Of a stretch of 64,000 nucleotides of DNA, positions 24,313 through 36,895 are shown piece by piece. Source of the DNA: Homarus americanus (lineage: Eukaryota; Arthropoda; Malacostraca; Decapoda; Nephropidae); assembly GCF_018991925.1 (NCBI RefSeq), contig NW_024722158.1, forward strand, positions 4,611,275 to 4,675,274. The letters are read 5' to 3'. Each line of letters starts with the position of its first letter. Position 1 is the first letter of the stretch. Under the pieces are notes generated by a model. That model was not told the DNA's origin. It searched no databases and worked only from the letters and a program-made list of their open reading frames with translations. Position numbers and translations under genes: made by a program.

Positions 24313-27300
24313 ATGGGGAACTTGATGAGTCAAGTCACATCATCACAAACTTACAATGTACAACCCTGTACAGATGCTACACCTGTTGTTCAGTCCCCCA
24401 CAACTGTTCACTATTCAGGCCTCCTCTCTCGGGTATCTACAGCAGATGGGACCCAACAGACAGTGAGCAGTGCTATAGGTGATGGGACCCAACAGACAGT
24501 GAGCAGTGCTACAGGTGATGGGACCCAACAGACAGTGAGCAGTGCTACAGGTGATGGGACCCAACAGACAGTGATCATTACTACAGGTGGTGAGACTCAA
24601 CAGATAGTGAGCAGTGCTACAGGTGATGGGACCCAAGAGACAGTGAGCAGTGCTACAGGTGATGAGACTCAAGAGACAGTGAGCAGTGCTACAGGTGGTG
24701 AGACTCAAGAGACAGTGAGCAGTGCTACAGGTGATGGGACCCAACAGACAGTGATCATTGCTACAGGTGGTGGGACTCAACAGACAGCCAGCAGTGTTCC
24801 AGGTGGTTGGGTTTCCTCTTCTCAGATGGATGGTGTTCCTCTAACAACGCAGGATGAAAATGTACTCAAGTACTTTGTCATGCTACGAAGGACAGGACCT
24901 ACTGCTACTGTTCTGGCAAAGGTAAACACGCAAAATACTTTTCTTCTCAGAGATATATATTTACAGGTACTGTATTATAAAATAGGTATTAATTTCAATT
25001 GATATTAATAATGTAGCATGATGTAAGGATTATGGTTGTATGCCCTTCCTACTGGCAACCCACTGTAGGACTTGGAAGCATATCCTCATAGCTTTCAATG
25101 CTTGGATCAGTACTCCCCAAGATGATCAAAGATTACCCCTTATCGTTTCTCATTTACTGCTGCTTCTTACATCTGTGCCTCAATAGTTCCCCCATAAATC
25201 TCCAATTTTGCCTCATTTAATACAGCTCTCGCTCTCAATATATTCCTCAGAGCTCTAAACATTCCGTATCAGGCACTTTCCACCCGGTCTTTCATCCCAA
25301 ATAACTTGCCATAATAAAAAAACTTGCACAAAAAATAACCTTTACCAGCACTGCAGGCAAAGTATGAGGATAATTCAAGCTTGTGGTACCATGTGGTAGG
25401 TGTCCAAGGTGAAGGGAGGCTCTCTGCACTACATACAGTATATGAAGCACGTAAGAACAGAGTGGACAAAGCACCACTATGGTCAGAATCGAAATTTATT
25501 CACAAAAGGATAGGGAAACCATCTCTGTATCCCGAGAAAGACTTTGTTATTCAGAATGGAAGCGGCAACATGATCGATATTGCCATTAAGTAAATCTACA
25601 CATGCGTCACTACAGTACGTGTGTGGGGCTGGCGTCAAGGGTGGCAGGCTGTAGATCTGAGAGAGTAACGCACCTGAGGTCTCCTTTTTTTCTGGCGTTT
25701 TGCCCACTCTGGTCATACAATTCTGTATTGTAAACACCTACAGCACCGACTTTAAATGTTATTATCCACTTAAACACTACTGTACATGTATACTGGTTAC
25801 ATTTTCCACTAAATCCTCTCACTAGGCCTACCGACATGTAAATGAGCGGCTGACCGAGCAGTCTCCCATGCATCCCGCATGGGTCACACATGTTACACCA
25901 TTTCAAGATTTCATTATCGTATCTTAGAATATTGTGAGTTATGTAAAAAATAAATAAAAAATAATTTACTGTTGAAATTTTACTGTTGTTCTGAGTTGTA
26001 TCAAATTATTAGTTATTAAATTCTGAGTCATCAAGGGTTTACTTATACAGTACTGCACTGTACAGTACATAGATATGTTGCTATTGGTAGTGCAGGTCCG
26101 GTTAGGTGTTGCACTGTATTAGAATTGTGAACATCTGTTTTTACCTACAAGAGTATGAAGTACAGTATGGTAATAATTTGAAAATATTATTTTAAAGGAT
26201 TTTGATTACAGCTACAATAATACCCACCTATAGGTAGGAAGGTAGTCTTTGGCAGTCTTTGATTACCTCAGGTATTACAGTAGTGACCCTGGCAGTCAAC
26301 TTCTCAAGCTCTTCCCTTGCTGTGGGTTGGCAATAGGAAGGGCATGCTGGATAGCTGTAAACTTTGCTTCAACATATCTGATGGCAACCAGACAGCTGTT
26401 ATCAGGTGAACATGCAGGCATGGAAAATTGCCATAAATTATTGATGATGATTATGATAATGAATACAGTATGTATAGTATAAAAATAGATTTGAAATACT
26501 ATTTTAAAACATTTTATTTTGAACCTTGAGTTGTAGCAGCCAGATTTATGAAATTTTAGGGTTCTAGTACTGTATACTGTACTGAACTGTACTGTACTTT
26601 ACTGTAAAATTTCTGTTATAGATTTACAAAATAGTTAAACAAAGTTTAGAATTAACAGTAAATGTTTATGGCAATCTAATATACATTACAGTACTGTACT
26701 AAAATATTTTTTATTTATTACTAGTAAATTATATATATTTTAGCAGTTGGAATTATTATATATTATCATATAACTTTAGGTAATGTATGGTAAGTCTATT
26801 AGCAATATGATGTATATTAAATATAAGCTTTATTTTTAATTCTAGAATGATCTCTTTTTGGACTAGGTGTGTCGAGAGTTGTATGGCGGTGGGCAGCAGA
26901 GCGTGAAGGAGTACTACACAAATGATTTAGGCTTCTCCAATGCACAGTACCGCAAGGCCTTTGCCACTCACGAAAGAGATGCTATTGAGGCTGGCATAGA
27001 GTGGGAGCAGCTGGATATAACCTATCTGTACAAGTTGTTACAGCGAGTGTGTGGTCTAGCGTCTCCTTCTGATGATAGATGGTCTAATCCAAAGCCTAAG
27101 GACAGAGATGGACTGGAATATATCCTTTTTACTATCAAAGGAGAAAGAAATTTCCTGGCCCATGAGGTGGTTGCCTTAAGTGATGTTGAACTGAAAACAA
27201 GGTCAGAGAAGTTAAAAGTATTGTTAGAAAAAGTCCTTGAAAAGACAGAATTAATTACTGGAGGGGATTATGCACAGTACATTATTGAAATGAAGGCAGC

Positions 27301-30280
27301 AATTGATGATACTTACAAATGTAAGCCAAAATATTCTCTTCAAAGTTATCAAAGGGAACTAAAAGAATTTCTTCATGACCTTGTCAACAAAGTGATTATA
27401 AAATCCCAAACTGAGCTTCACCAGATTTATCAAAGGTTATGGCAGGAGGACCGCATATGGCTGCACTTTGGTTTTGGCTCTCACAGCCCACAGCTGGAAG
27501 AAGTTTTCACAAACATTACAATATTAACTAAGAATAACTGTGTAGTGCCAGTTCTGCAGATCTTGGATTATGAGTTGCCTAATGGTTCCCTCCCAAAGTT
27601 GATAGTTCTTGAAGGTGTTGCTGGTGTGGGGAAGAGCCATATCTGCAAATACATACTTAACTGTTGGGCTTCCAAGAACAGTAATTTGATGGCCATTAAG
27701 AACACTGATATCATGATTTTTATTCAATGCCACTCAGTGACCTCCAGTTCTCTGACTGAGTTCCTTGGTGAAGAAATACTGAAAGAAACATGCAAGGAGT
27801 TAAAATATGAAGATATCATTCCTACCCTAAGGGAATGTCATGTTATATTCATCATAGATGGGTTAGATGAAGCTGGGAAGCATGCAAGATCCTTAGTACG
27901 GGCAATTAGTACAAAGTTCCCTGCTAGTCGGGTAGTTGTAACATGCAGGCCAGAATTCACTGAAGAAGCTAAATGCTTGATTTCACCCAGTAGCAACAGT
28001 TTAAATGTTTTCTATGTGAAAGGTTTCAATGAGACTCAGCAAATAGAATATATTGAAAAACTGTTGACTGTGTTGGAGGGTAACGCCCATAAACGTGAAA
28101 ATATGATCCAGAAGTTAACAGATCACTTAAAATTATTGGATCAAGAGATATACCACTTTTTAAACTTACCACTAACAGTGATGTTACTAACACTGCTGTG
28201 GCTGCAGGACAGTACCTCTTTTACAGGGGCTGTTACAGTCACTTACATTCTAAGGCAGTCAGTCAATCTGAGCATCAAGCGTCTTGCCCAGCGCTTGCTA
28301 CAAAAAGCTGAAGAAATGAGACACATAATGCTGGTAGAACAGGCTTGTCAGCAATGGCTTCTCTGTCTGGCTAAAGTTGCATGGGAGTCTCTTTTATGCA
28401 ATACTCAAATCCTCTATGATGAAAGTTGGACTTCATACCTTTTACAGGAGGCTCAACACTTCAATATAGACCCCATCGATGCTATGTCCTCCTTCTTGAA
28501 GTGCACAACACATGAAATTCAATTTGGAACTCAATACACATGGGAGTTTCCTCACAGAGCTTATCAAGAGTATCTCTCTGCTCTCCACCTTAGTGAGGTT
28601 AAAAAGAATAGCGCTTTAGATGAAATTATGAAAGAGCCAAAGAAATTTAAAAAAGCTGTTAATAGGGCAATGTTTCCAAGATCAATTAGTAAAGGGAATC
28701 AGAACCTGCTTTTGGGCTCTAGTTCTATTACTCATCCTTTTTTCAAGTCTTCTCTTCCTCCTCCTCCTCCTCCTCATCTTGCTTCTCCAACTCTTCATTT
28801 TCCTCCTCCTCCTCCTCCTCATCTTGCTTCTCCAACTCTTCATTTTCCTCCTCGTCCTCCTTGTCTTCCTCGCCGTCCTATTCGTCGTAGCCGTAAGTCT
28901 CTTTGTCAGTTTGATTGTTGTCGTTCACTCTGTTTGGACGAGTCAAATGAAGATGAATACAGATTTGAAGATAGTAGGGAAGTTGACTTTATGTTTGATG
29001 CTGCACTGAATTCATCAACTGAGGAAATTTCCTATGATGATCTAATAAGAGGTGCAAGTGATGATAGATCCAGGTTTAGGTCTGCAGGGTCAGAGGATAA
29101 TAGATGCAGGTCAATGTCAAGGTCTGCAGAGGCAAATGATGATAGATCCAGGTCAGGGTCAGAGGATGATAGATCCAGGTCAGGGTCAGAGGATGATAGA
29201 TCCAGGTCAATGTCAAGGTCTGCAGGGTCAGAAGATGATAAAATCTATGAAAATATATATGTTTCAGGCCTTAACGAAACTTTTGACAATGCAAAGACAA
29301 TGAACCAAACACTTCGATTCTTAGTTGCTATTGAGGTTTCTAAAAAAGAACCTGATAAAAAGAAAATAGAATCAATTATGGAAAACATTAATCAGAATTA
29401 TATATATAACAGGTGGGTTTTTTGGTCAAACTTTATAAAAGATTGTGCAGAAAGTGAAGTCATAAGCCATTTAGTACTGCCTTACCTTGAGAAACATAGA
29501 GCAATCAGATTATATGGAATGTTTACAAGAATATCTCAAGATCTTTCAGCTATTAAGTATCTTATGCAGAAAACAAGATTTACACCCAAGTCACTTGATT
29601 TGTTCTTTGACTTTAACGACCCATTTCCCGACGTGTTAACACCTCTCTTGACCACCTTGGGGAGGCTGTCGGTTTTTACAAAAATTCGGTGTTTCATCCC
29701 TCAATGTTTGGATTTATACCATTGCCTATTTCAACAAGAGTCTCTAGACTATATAATGGTAATTGTTTGTGGCAGCAATTTTGTTGAGTTGAGTAGCTTT
29801 ACACAGTTGCTATACTACCTTCAAGAAAGAGATTGTCAACTAAGATTGGATTTGATAGTGAATGACTTTCAGAATATTGTAAACCTTGCAGAAGGTATCG
29901 CTAATACAAAGATTCCTGTGAATACTCAGCTCCGTCTTTATTTTAACTGCTTGACGTCCATGATGCGTGGGCCTCTACGTCAGATATTTGAGTCCTTCCC
30001 CTGGCAGAAACCCCTGTCCATTGCCTTCTCCCACACTGATCTTTATGAGCAGGCTGGTGACATGCAGAAGCTTATCTCTCTTGCTGTATTGGATGCCCGA
30101 ATTAGAATCATGCACACCTCCCTTGAGATTGAAGCACATGCAGAGTTATCTGCAGATTATTATGAGAAATTGGGCCACATCATAGCTGGAGGTGCACCAC
30201 TGAGCATCGTTCACTCCGATGCAGATGGAGATGATATCACAGTGACTTTACAATGCACCAGGTATGATGACTCAGACTAG
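24313..30280 (+). CDS. HEPN-NACHT (NLR/STAND-like) protein, two exons, ~1,341 aa
   Basis: Likely an intracellular sensor of the STAND NTPase class. Exons are 24313-24921 (203 aa) and 26867-30280 (TAG), with donor GTAAAC, acceptor TTGGACTAG and phase 0. I chose the start at 24313 for its context (CACAATGGG); ATG 24280 is also possible. Residues about 45-163 are a 12-residue tandem repeat. Residues about 165-335 are an alpha-helical region like the DZIP3-type HEPN, with RNFLAH at 297-302, the R-x4-H ribonuclease signature. NACHT: Walker A GVAGVGKS (453-460), Walker B IFIIDGLDEA (530-539), RVVVTCRPEF (558-567), the conserved Pro in NLPLTVMLL, and FPHRAYQEYLSALHL (764-778). Then come Pro-rich (about 833-870) and DDRSRSGSE-type (about 930-990) inserts and about 350 unassigned residues with no clear leucine-rich repeats. 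Confidence 0.85.
24442..24800 (+). repeat. 36-bp coding tandem repeat (12-aa unit DGTQQTVSSATG)
   Basis: About ten copies in phase with the reading frame of the first NACHT-gene exon. The unit length, a multiple of 3, preserves the frame. Variants (G-E-T for D-G-T, Q-E-T, V-I-I-T for V-S-S-A) alternate in a pattern suggesting higher-order duplication. The Ser/Thr-rich product is probably a flexible, possibly modified linker. Confidence 0.95.
25028..25066 (-). mobile_element. Retroelement-tail fragment, reverse orientation
   Basis: The reverse complement reads GGGTTGCCAGTAGGAAGGGC then ATACAACCATAAT. This matches the core of the copies at 7736 and 26318, inserted here on the opposite strand. 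Confidence 0.45.
26318..26402 (+). mobile_element. Retroelement-tail fragment, forward orientation
   Basis: GGGTTGGCAATAGGAAGGGC is followed by TGTAAACTTTGCTTCAACAT and ATGGCAAC, aligning with the 7736 copy over about 65 bp. No coding sequence is attached. Confidence 0.5.
28755..28868 (+). repeat. In-exon CCT-trinucleotide / duplicated segment
   Basis: Two near-identical tandem blocks of (CCT)n followed by CATCTTGCTTCTCCAACTCT sit inside the NACHT-gene exon and encode PPPPPPHLASPTLHF twice. It looks like a recent low-complexity expansion kept in frame. Confidence 0.9.
29055..29240 (+). repeat. In-exon 27-bp repeat encoding DDRSRSGSE-like units
   Basis: Imperfect copies of GATGATAGATCCAGGTCAGG-type units within the NACHT-gene exon give an Arg-Ser-rich acidic/basic segment resembling RS domains. 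It is frame-preserving. Confidence 0.9.
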
Positions 30281-30743
30281 TACTGACTGACCAGAGCTTC
30301 TAGGAAGATTTGCTGTACTTGGAGATAAAGTTATGCTAATCTTGTGTCTTGCCAAGAGTGACTAAAACATGTGCCAAGTGTGACCACAGAATTGAAATTT
30401 TGTTGAAGGGTTGGACAAGTTATACCATTCTTTTTTATCTTAGTTCATCATGTCAGAACATTAAAGAAGATGGGTCATAAATATCAATGGTTACATTAAG
30501 TTTGGGTGGAGCTTACTAGGATTGTGGCCCAGTTGATCCACAATCACATCCTGAGAGTATGTCTGTTGTACTGTCTTATGTTAAGCCCAGTTCCGTGCTA
30601 CAAATTTTATGGGTTGGAATACTGTAGAATATTGATGGTGTTTCTGATCAAGCTAATATCAAGAAAACTTTTGAGTGTTTATCATTAGTAAAATGTTTTA
30701 AGCAAATTATTTCAGTGTAACATAACTACATATTAGAAATGTA

Positions 30744-30749
30744 AATAAA
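30744..30749 (+). terminator. Polyadenylation signal of the HEPN-NACHT gene
   Basis: AATAAA about 465 nt after the stop codon, followed by TTGTGTACGTC. It ends just upstream of the pogo-like element. Confidence 0.55.
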
Positions 30750-30884
30750 TTGTGTACGTCACTCCTGAACCATTAACCTATTAGTGATGTAGGGGTTGCC
30801 AGAATCAAACAAATGCAGATTCTCCCTGCGTTCACTGTCATTGTTCCTTTTTGCTGTAATAAATGTCTTTTCTATTTTGATATA

Positions 30885-31827
<943 letters not shown>

Positions 31828-31829
31828 TA

Positions 31830-34534
31830 GTGTTCCCCTTCCACGAGAATGCCTTATGATTCATTTGATTTACTCCAGTTGTTTCACAGCCGAGCATTAC
31901 CCTATTAGCAGTACTTACTGTACGTTCTCGTAAACCATTCTCCACTCTGCTTTTGTTTGTTAAGCAACCATGAGCAGTGGCACTTTAGTGTCTGCTGGAA
32001 ACCAGTGAAATTATTCTTTGTCTTACCACAATTATGGTGGAATAATTTTATTAGTGCTTTAGTAGTGCAGTATTTGCAAAGGAAAAATTAGATGACATCC
32101 ATTTAGATGCTTACAGATACTGTATGGGCTTATGTGGCATATAATTTCATACAGTATTATGGAGAAATAGAGTACCTGTGAAAAATACTGTAACTTGAAG
32201 ATTTCAGGTCATATGATACATACTCTGCCAGTGTGTGCAGAGGATTATATATAGTAATGTACAGTACAATATTTAGTTTTCTGTCTTATAATAAGTTCTT
32301 TTAAAAGTTCAGACTGGACAAACACTGTGGCATGTTCAGATACAATTTAGGGCTTGTACATGTCCAGCACTTACCAGGTGACAAAAGAGAATAAAGTAAT
32401 TAAAAAGTAAGGAGAGTACAAATAAAAGCAACCCTTGGCAGAAGACTGAAAGATGCAGAAATATTTATACTGTGCAGGTATAATATAAATTGCATTTTTT
32501 GTATGTGTTCCTCATGCATTTCCACAATTATGAAATTTGGTTGAGGTGTAAATAGCCTAGGCTTTAAGGAATGGTCGAGCACCACAGTATATTTTATCAC
32601 TACCTATGTGAAGCTGAGAAACTTAACTACTGTACCTGTACTGTTATTATATAATACATTATTTTATAATTTAAAGCTTACCCCTGTACTGTATTTTTCA
32701 GTAGTAACATTTATATAAAATTAAAATGCTAATACAGTATTCTACACCAGTACGGATAAGTTTTTATTTAAGGTGAGTTTTATCCAATTTATTCATTTTA
32801 TTGCCCGTTCCACGATTCCAGGTTTTTAAATATCACTTTAGTGAATACTGTACAGTAATTCCTTGAGTAGACACCATCAAACATGACCCTCGAAGTATTT
32901 TGTTTCACCATTTGAAATGTCTTGCTTAAATAGTGTAATTGTTGTATTATACCTGTAGTTCAAGTGACAGCTACTAGACATGTGATTGTTGAACTAGCAT
33001 GAAATATTCTCCAGCAAGAATTTCAGCAATGATGCTAATTGAAATGTTGGAACTAAAGTGGTTAAGAAATACTTCATGTGACTTGCTGCTGTGAACACCA
33101 GAAATTTTTTATTCTTAACCGGTTTCTGGGCTGTGTACAGTACAGTACTGTGCTTGGTTTGAATTAACATACAGTACTCTAATATTATTAGTAGTAGTAG
33201 GACAGTAGTAGTATTACTAATATTATTAGTAGTATACTATATAGTATTGTTATTACTATTATTGTCTAATAGTTATGCTTACAGTATTCTGAAACTAGTA
33301 GATATTCTAAAACGATAGATATCTGAAATAAATATTTACCATCTTACAAAACCAATACTTTATTTACCTGTCAGAGGTTAAAAATAATATTTAAATATTT
33401 TATGGTAGACATTATTTTTTTTTTTTATCGCTAAGAAAAAAAAGACAATCGGCGAATTTGGCTCCAGCCGCGTCATCATTTGAGCTGAAACCTGAGTGAG
33501 TGTGGCTACGAGGACACCTCTCCCAACTTATCATCATATATGTTGTATATCTTTAATCTGTGAAGTGTTATATATGGCTCATACATCAGATAACTTATGT
33601 CTTCTGTCTTTAGTGGATGAATAATCAGGTAAGTCATCTGAAAATGGTAATTTTCGCCTCTATAAGAATCTGTGTTAGAGGGGGGGGGGATCTCAGGTTT
33701 ACCTTCCTAACATTGTAACAACAATGGAACACAATTGCAGGGTCTCGGTTGTTTCTCTTACCATTGACAACACAACATACATATATTGTTTCTCACTTTT
33801 TATCTTTTTTTTTTCATTTTTGTTATTATAATTATTACTATTATTATTATTACTACATTTTCGCCCCCCAGGCCCCGATGTGAGCCAGTGACCTGTGCCC
33901 GGGTGGGCTAATCCCCGTAAAAAAAAATACTAATTTGTAGTAGTGTCATATTTGTTTGTTAACTTCTCAATAATACGGCGGTGTGGCGGATTGAGAAGAA
34001 AATGTTGATACGACAGTTTATAAATTAAGGGTCGAACTGCCATTGAATTGTCATGCGTGTTATTTATCATTACTTACTATCTTCTACAACCTATTTTTGT
34101 TTCTATATTTTGAGTTTTATTTTACAAGTGCACTCTCAAACTCTATCGAAAAATTAGTAGTTGCTATAGGTGGAAATCAACCATATGAATCATGTTTCTT
34201 ATGTGCCATTTCCGTCACAAATTACTTGTTAGCGAATTATTAAAAAAAGTATTGGAACTTTCTTTAGCGCCTTGTTATCCGAGGTAACTAACGGGCAATT
34301 TATAAATGTACAAGTAATAAAAAACAGATTTAGACCTGACCTTCAACACGACGAAAACAACTTCACCCAAAATAATCATTGAGTTATATATCATATCTGG
34401 GGCATTAACCAGAGTGAGATAGAGAGAGAGAAAGCGCGAATTGTAAAGCCTTCGTAGATAATACGTATCACATTTCTCCACCCCAGCTTATTTCACCTGA
34501 AGCTTAACTACCCTATTGTTTTTTTATGATTTTG

Positions 34535-34539
<5 letters not shown>
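31830..34539. other. Gene-poor intergenic DNA
   Basis: No supported exon. It contains an imperfect TAG/ATT trinucleotide patch (33180-33270), a small (ATT)n at 33826-33856, and a GC-richer block (about 33860-33920) with no assignable function. No RNA gene was recognised. Confidence 0.6.

Positions 34540-34614
<75 letters not shown>
34540..34614. repeat. (TA)n microsatellite, ~75 bp
   Basis: An uninterrupted TA run. Confidence 0.97.
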
Positions 34615-34617
<3 letters not shown>

Positions 34618-34744
34618 AGAAGCGAAATGTTAATAAAAGTGGTAATGATAAAATAAAAATATCGACTTGCATTAGCCGAAATAGTTGTGAAATTAACTGC
34701 GGCAAGGAACCTATACAGCAAAATTTGATTGATATTTAAAAAAA

Positions 34745-36170
34745 AATCGTCACTGGCATCTACATAATTTCCTACAGCTACTTGACAAAGCCGTGTGACT
34801 TAAAGCTACGTAACAAAGCTGGGTGACCTATAGCTACTTAATAAAGCCGGGTGATTTAAAGCTGGATGACATAGCTACTTGACAAAGCAGGGTGACAAAT
34901 CTACTTAAAGCCGGGTGACTTAAACCTACTTAACAAAGCCGGGTGACTTAAAGCTATGTAAAAAGCCGGGTGACCTCTAGCTACTTGACAAAGCCAGGTG
35001 GCTTAAAACTACGTAAGAAAGCCGAGTGACCTATGGCTACTTGACAAAGCCGGGTGACTTGACGCTACTTGACAAAGCAGGGTGACGACGCTACTTGAAA
35101 AAGCCGGGTGTCTTGACGCTACTTGACAAAACCGGGTGACTTAAAGCTACGCAACAAAGCCGGATGACCTATAGCTACTTGACAAAGCCGGGTGACGACG
35201 CTACATGACAAAGCCGGGTGAGTTTACGCTACTTGACAAAACCGGGTGACTTAAATCTACGTAACAAAGCCTGGTGACTTAAAGCTACATAACAAAGCCG
35301 GGTAACTTAAAGCTACATAACAAAGCCGGGTAACTTAAAGCTACATAACAAAGCCGGGTAACTTAAAGCTACTTGACAAAGCCGGGTAACTTAAAGCTAC
35401 TTGACAAAGCCGGGTAACTTAAAGCTATGTAAAAAAGCCGGGGTTAATAAAGCCGGGTAACTTAAAGCTACTCGACAAAGCCGGGTGATAAATCCGGGTA
35501 TCTAAACCCAGGCAATATCAAACTGGGAAACAAAACTAGACGACTAAAGCCAGGTAAAACGAAGCCAGGTATCTTTAAGCCAAATAAAGTCATTTAATCT
35601 AGGTATATTAAAGTCAGGTTATGTAAAGCCTAGAGTCAGATAGTATTAAGTCAGTATACAATCTATTTGACTAAGCCAGGTGACATGTGAATAGGGCAGG
35701 TGACTAACAACTTTGACTAATTCATGTGACTAAGCCCTAATTCATGTGACTAAGCCATATGACTAATGACTAAGCCAGGTAACATATTCATTTGACTAAG
35801 CCAGGTGACTAATTCATGTTACTAAGCCAGACGACTAATCATGTGACTAAAGCCAGATGACTAAAGAAAGTGAGTAAAGCCATATAAGTTTTAAGTCAGA
35901 GTAGTTAAACCAGGTAAGCTAGCAAGATAGCTCAGATCTTGTGAGTAAAGTCAGTTAATTGGAGACATGGGAAAAACCAGGAGACCCAATAACAAAAGCC
36001 AGGTGAGTATACCAGGGACCATGACCAGGGGGGCAAAGCCAGGTAATTAATCCAAGATGTCAAAGCCAGGCAGAAGAGTTAGGACAAAACCAGGTAAATC
36101 AACGGTAATTAAAACACAGGTCAAAAAAAAAGCCAAGTAATTAAACCCAGGTAGGAGAGTCAGGTGTTTC
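34745..36170. repeat. Degenerate ~28-bp satellite-like array
   Basis: Units carry ACAAAGCCGGGTGACTTAAA followed by GCTAC(T/G)T(G/A). The first part (to about 35480) is fairly regular. The second part decays through AAGCCAGGTGACTAATTCAT-like units to scattered AAAGCCAGG(T) words. AAGCC(G/A)GGT remains the most conserved core throughout. Confidence 0.9.
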
Positions 36171-36294
36171 CAGTGGATAATTTTTAGTAGGTTAAAGAAA
36201 ACGAGGTGTGTTTATTTTTTTATTGGCGCTTTATTGCACGTGGTTTACAAAGGCGGCCATGACAGTCACGTGACCGTCGACCTGACTTAAGACT

Positions 36295-36895
36295 AGACAA
36301 CGGGGTGAGGGAGGGGTGAGAGGGATAAGATGTAGGGAGAGGGAATAGGAAGAACAGGGGAGGAAGTGAGGTGTAGTGGGAAGGGGTGAGGTATAGGGGA
36401 GGGGGAAGAAAGGGGGAATGGGTTAAGTGTGAGGAGATTGAGAGGGAGAGGGTTGGGTATGGAGAGGTTGAAGGAGAGATGAGAGGTGTATGGAAGGGGG
36501 ATTGTGGGGAGGAATGAGGTATTTGGGTTGGTTGGGGGAGGGGAGGGGGAGTGGGCTGAGGTGTAGGGAGAAAGTGAGCTTTTAAAGATCAGTGGAGTTT
36601 AGGGGTGAGGGGAAGAGGGAGGGAAGGGGAGATAACCTCGGTGACAGTTTGAGATTGGGGTGAGAGGGAGACAGTATAGGGGAGTTCATATAGATCAGTT
36701 AGGTGAAGAAAAATCTTACCGGTTTATAAGGGAAGAAGGAGGAGCTGGAAGAGGAGAGGTGAGAAAGGAAGAGGGGGAGAGGTGAGAAAGGAAGAAGAGG
36801 AGAGGTGAGAAAGGAAGAGGAGAGGTGAGAAAGGAAGAAGAGGAGAGGTGAGAAAGGAAAAGGAGAAGAGGTGAGAAAGGAAGAGGAGGAGAGCT
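36295..36895. repeat. Purine-rich (GGGGA/GAGG) tract with a ~20-bp sub-repeat
   Basis: Strongly G/A-biased on the + strand. From 36737 to 36890 a GGAGAGGTGAGAAAGGAAGA unit is repeated about seven times with length variants. Long open frames on the opposite strand here are composition artefacts. Confidence 0.85.

Larger units (their letters stand above)
24922..26866. other. Intron of the HEPN-NACHT gene
   Basis: No coding exon is supported. The intron contains two retroelement fragments in opposite orientation (25028-25066 and about 26318-26400) and TACTGTAC-type pentanucleotide runs near 26040 and 26570. Confidence 0.7.

Noticed and set aside
24415..24780. 121-codon - strand frame opposite the 36-bp repeat
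   Set aside because: Mirror of the in-frame repeat of the NACHT gene's first exon. Any 36-bp unit without stops is open on both strands.
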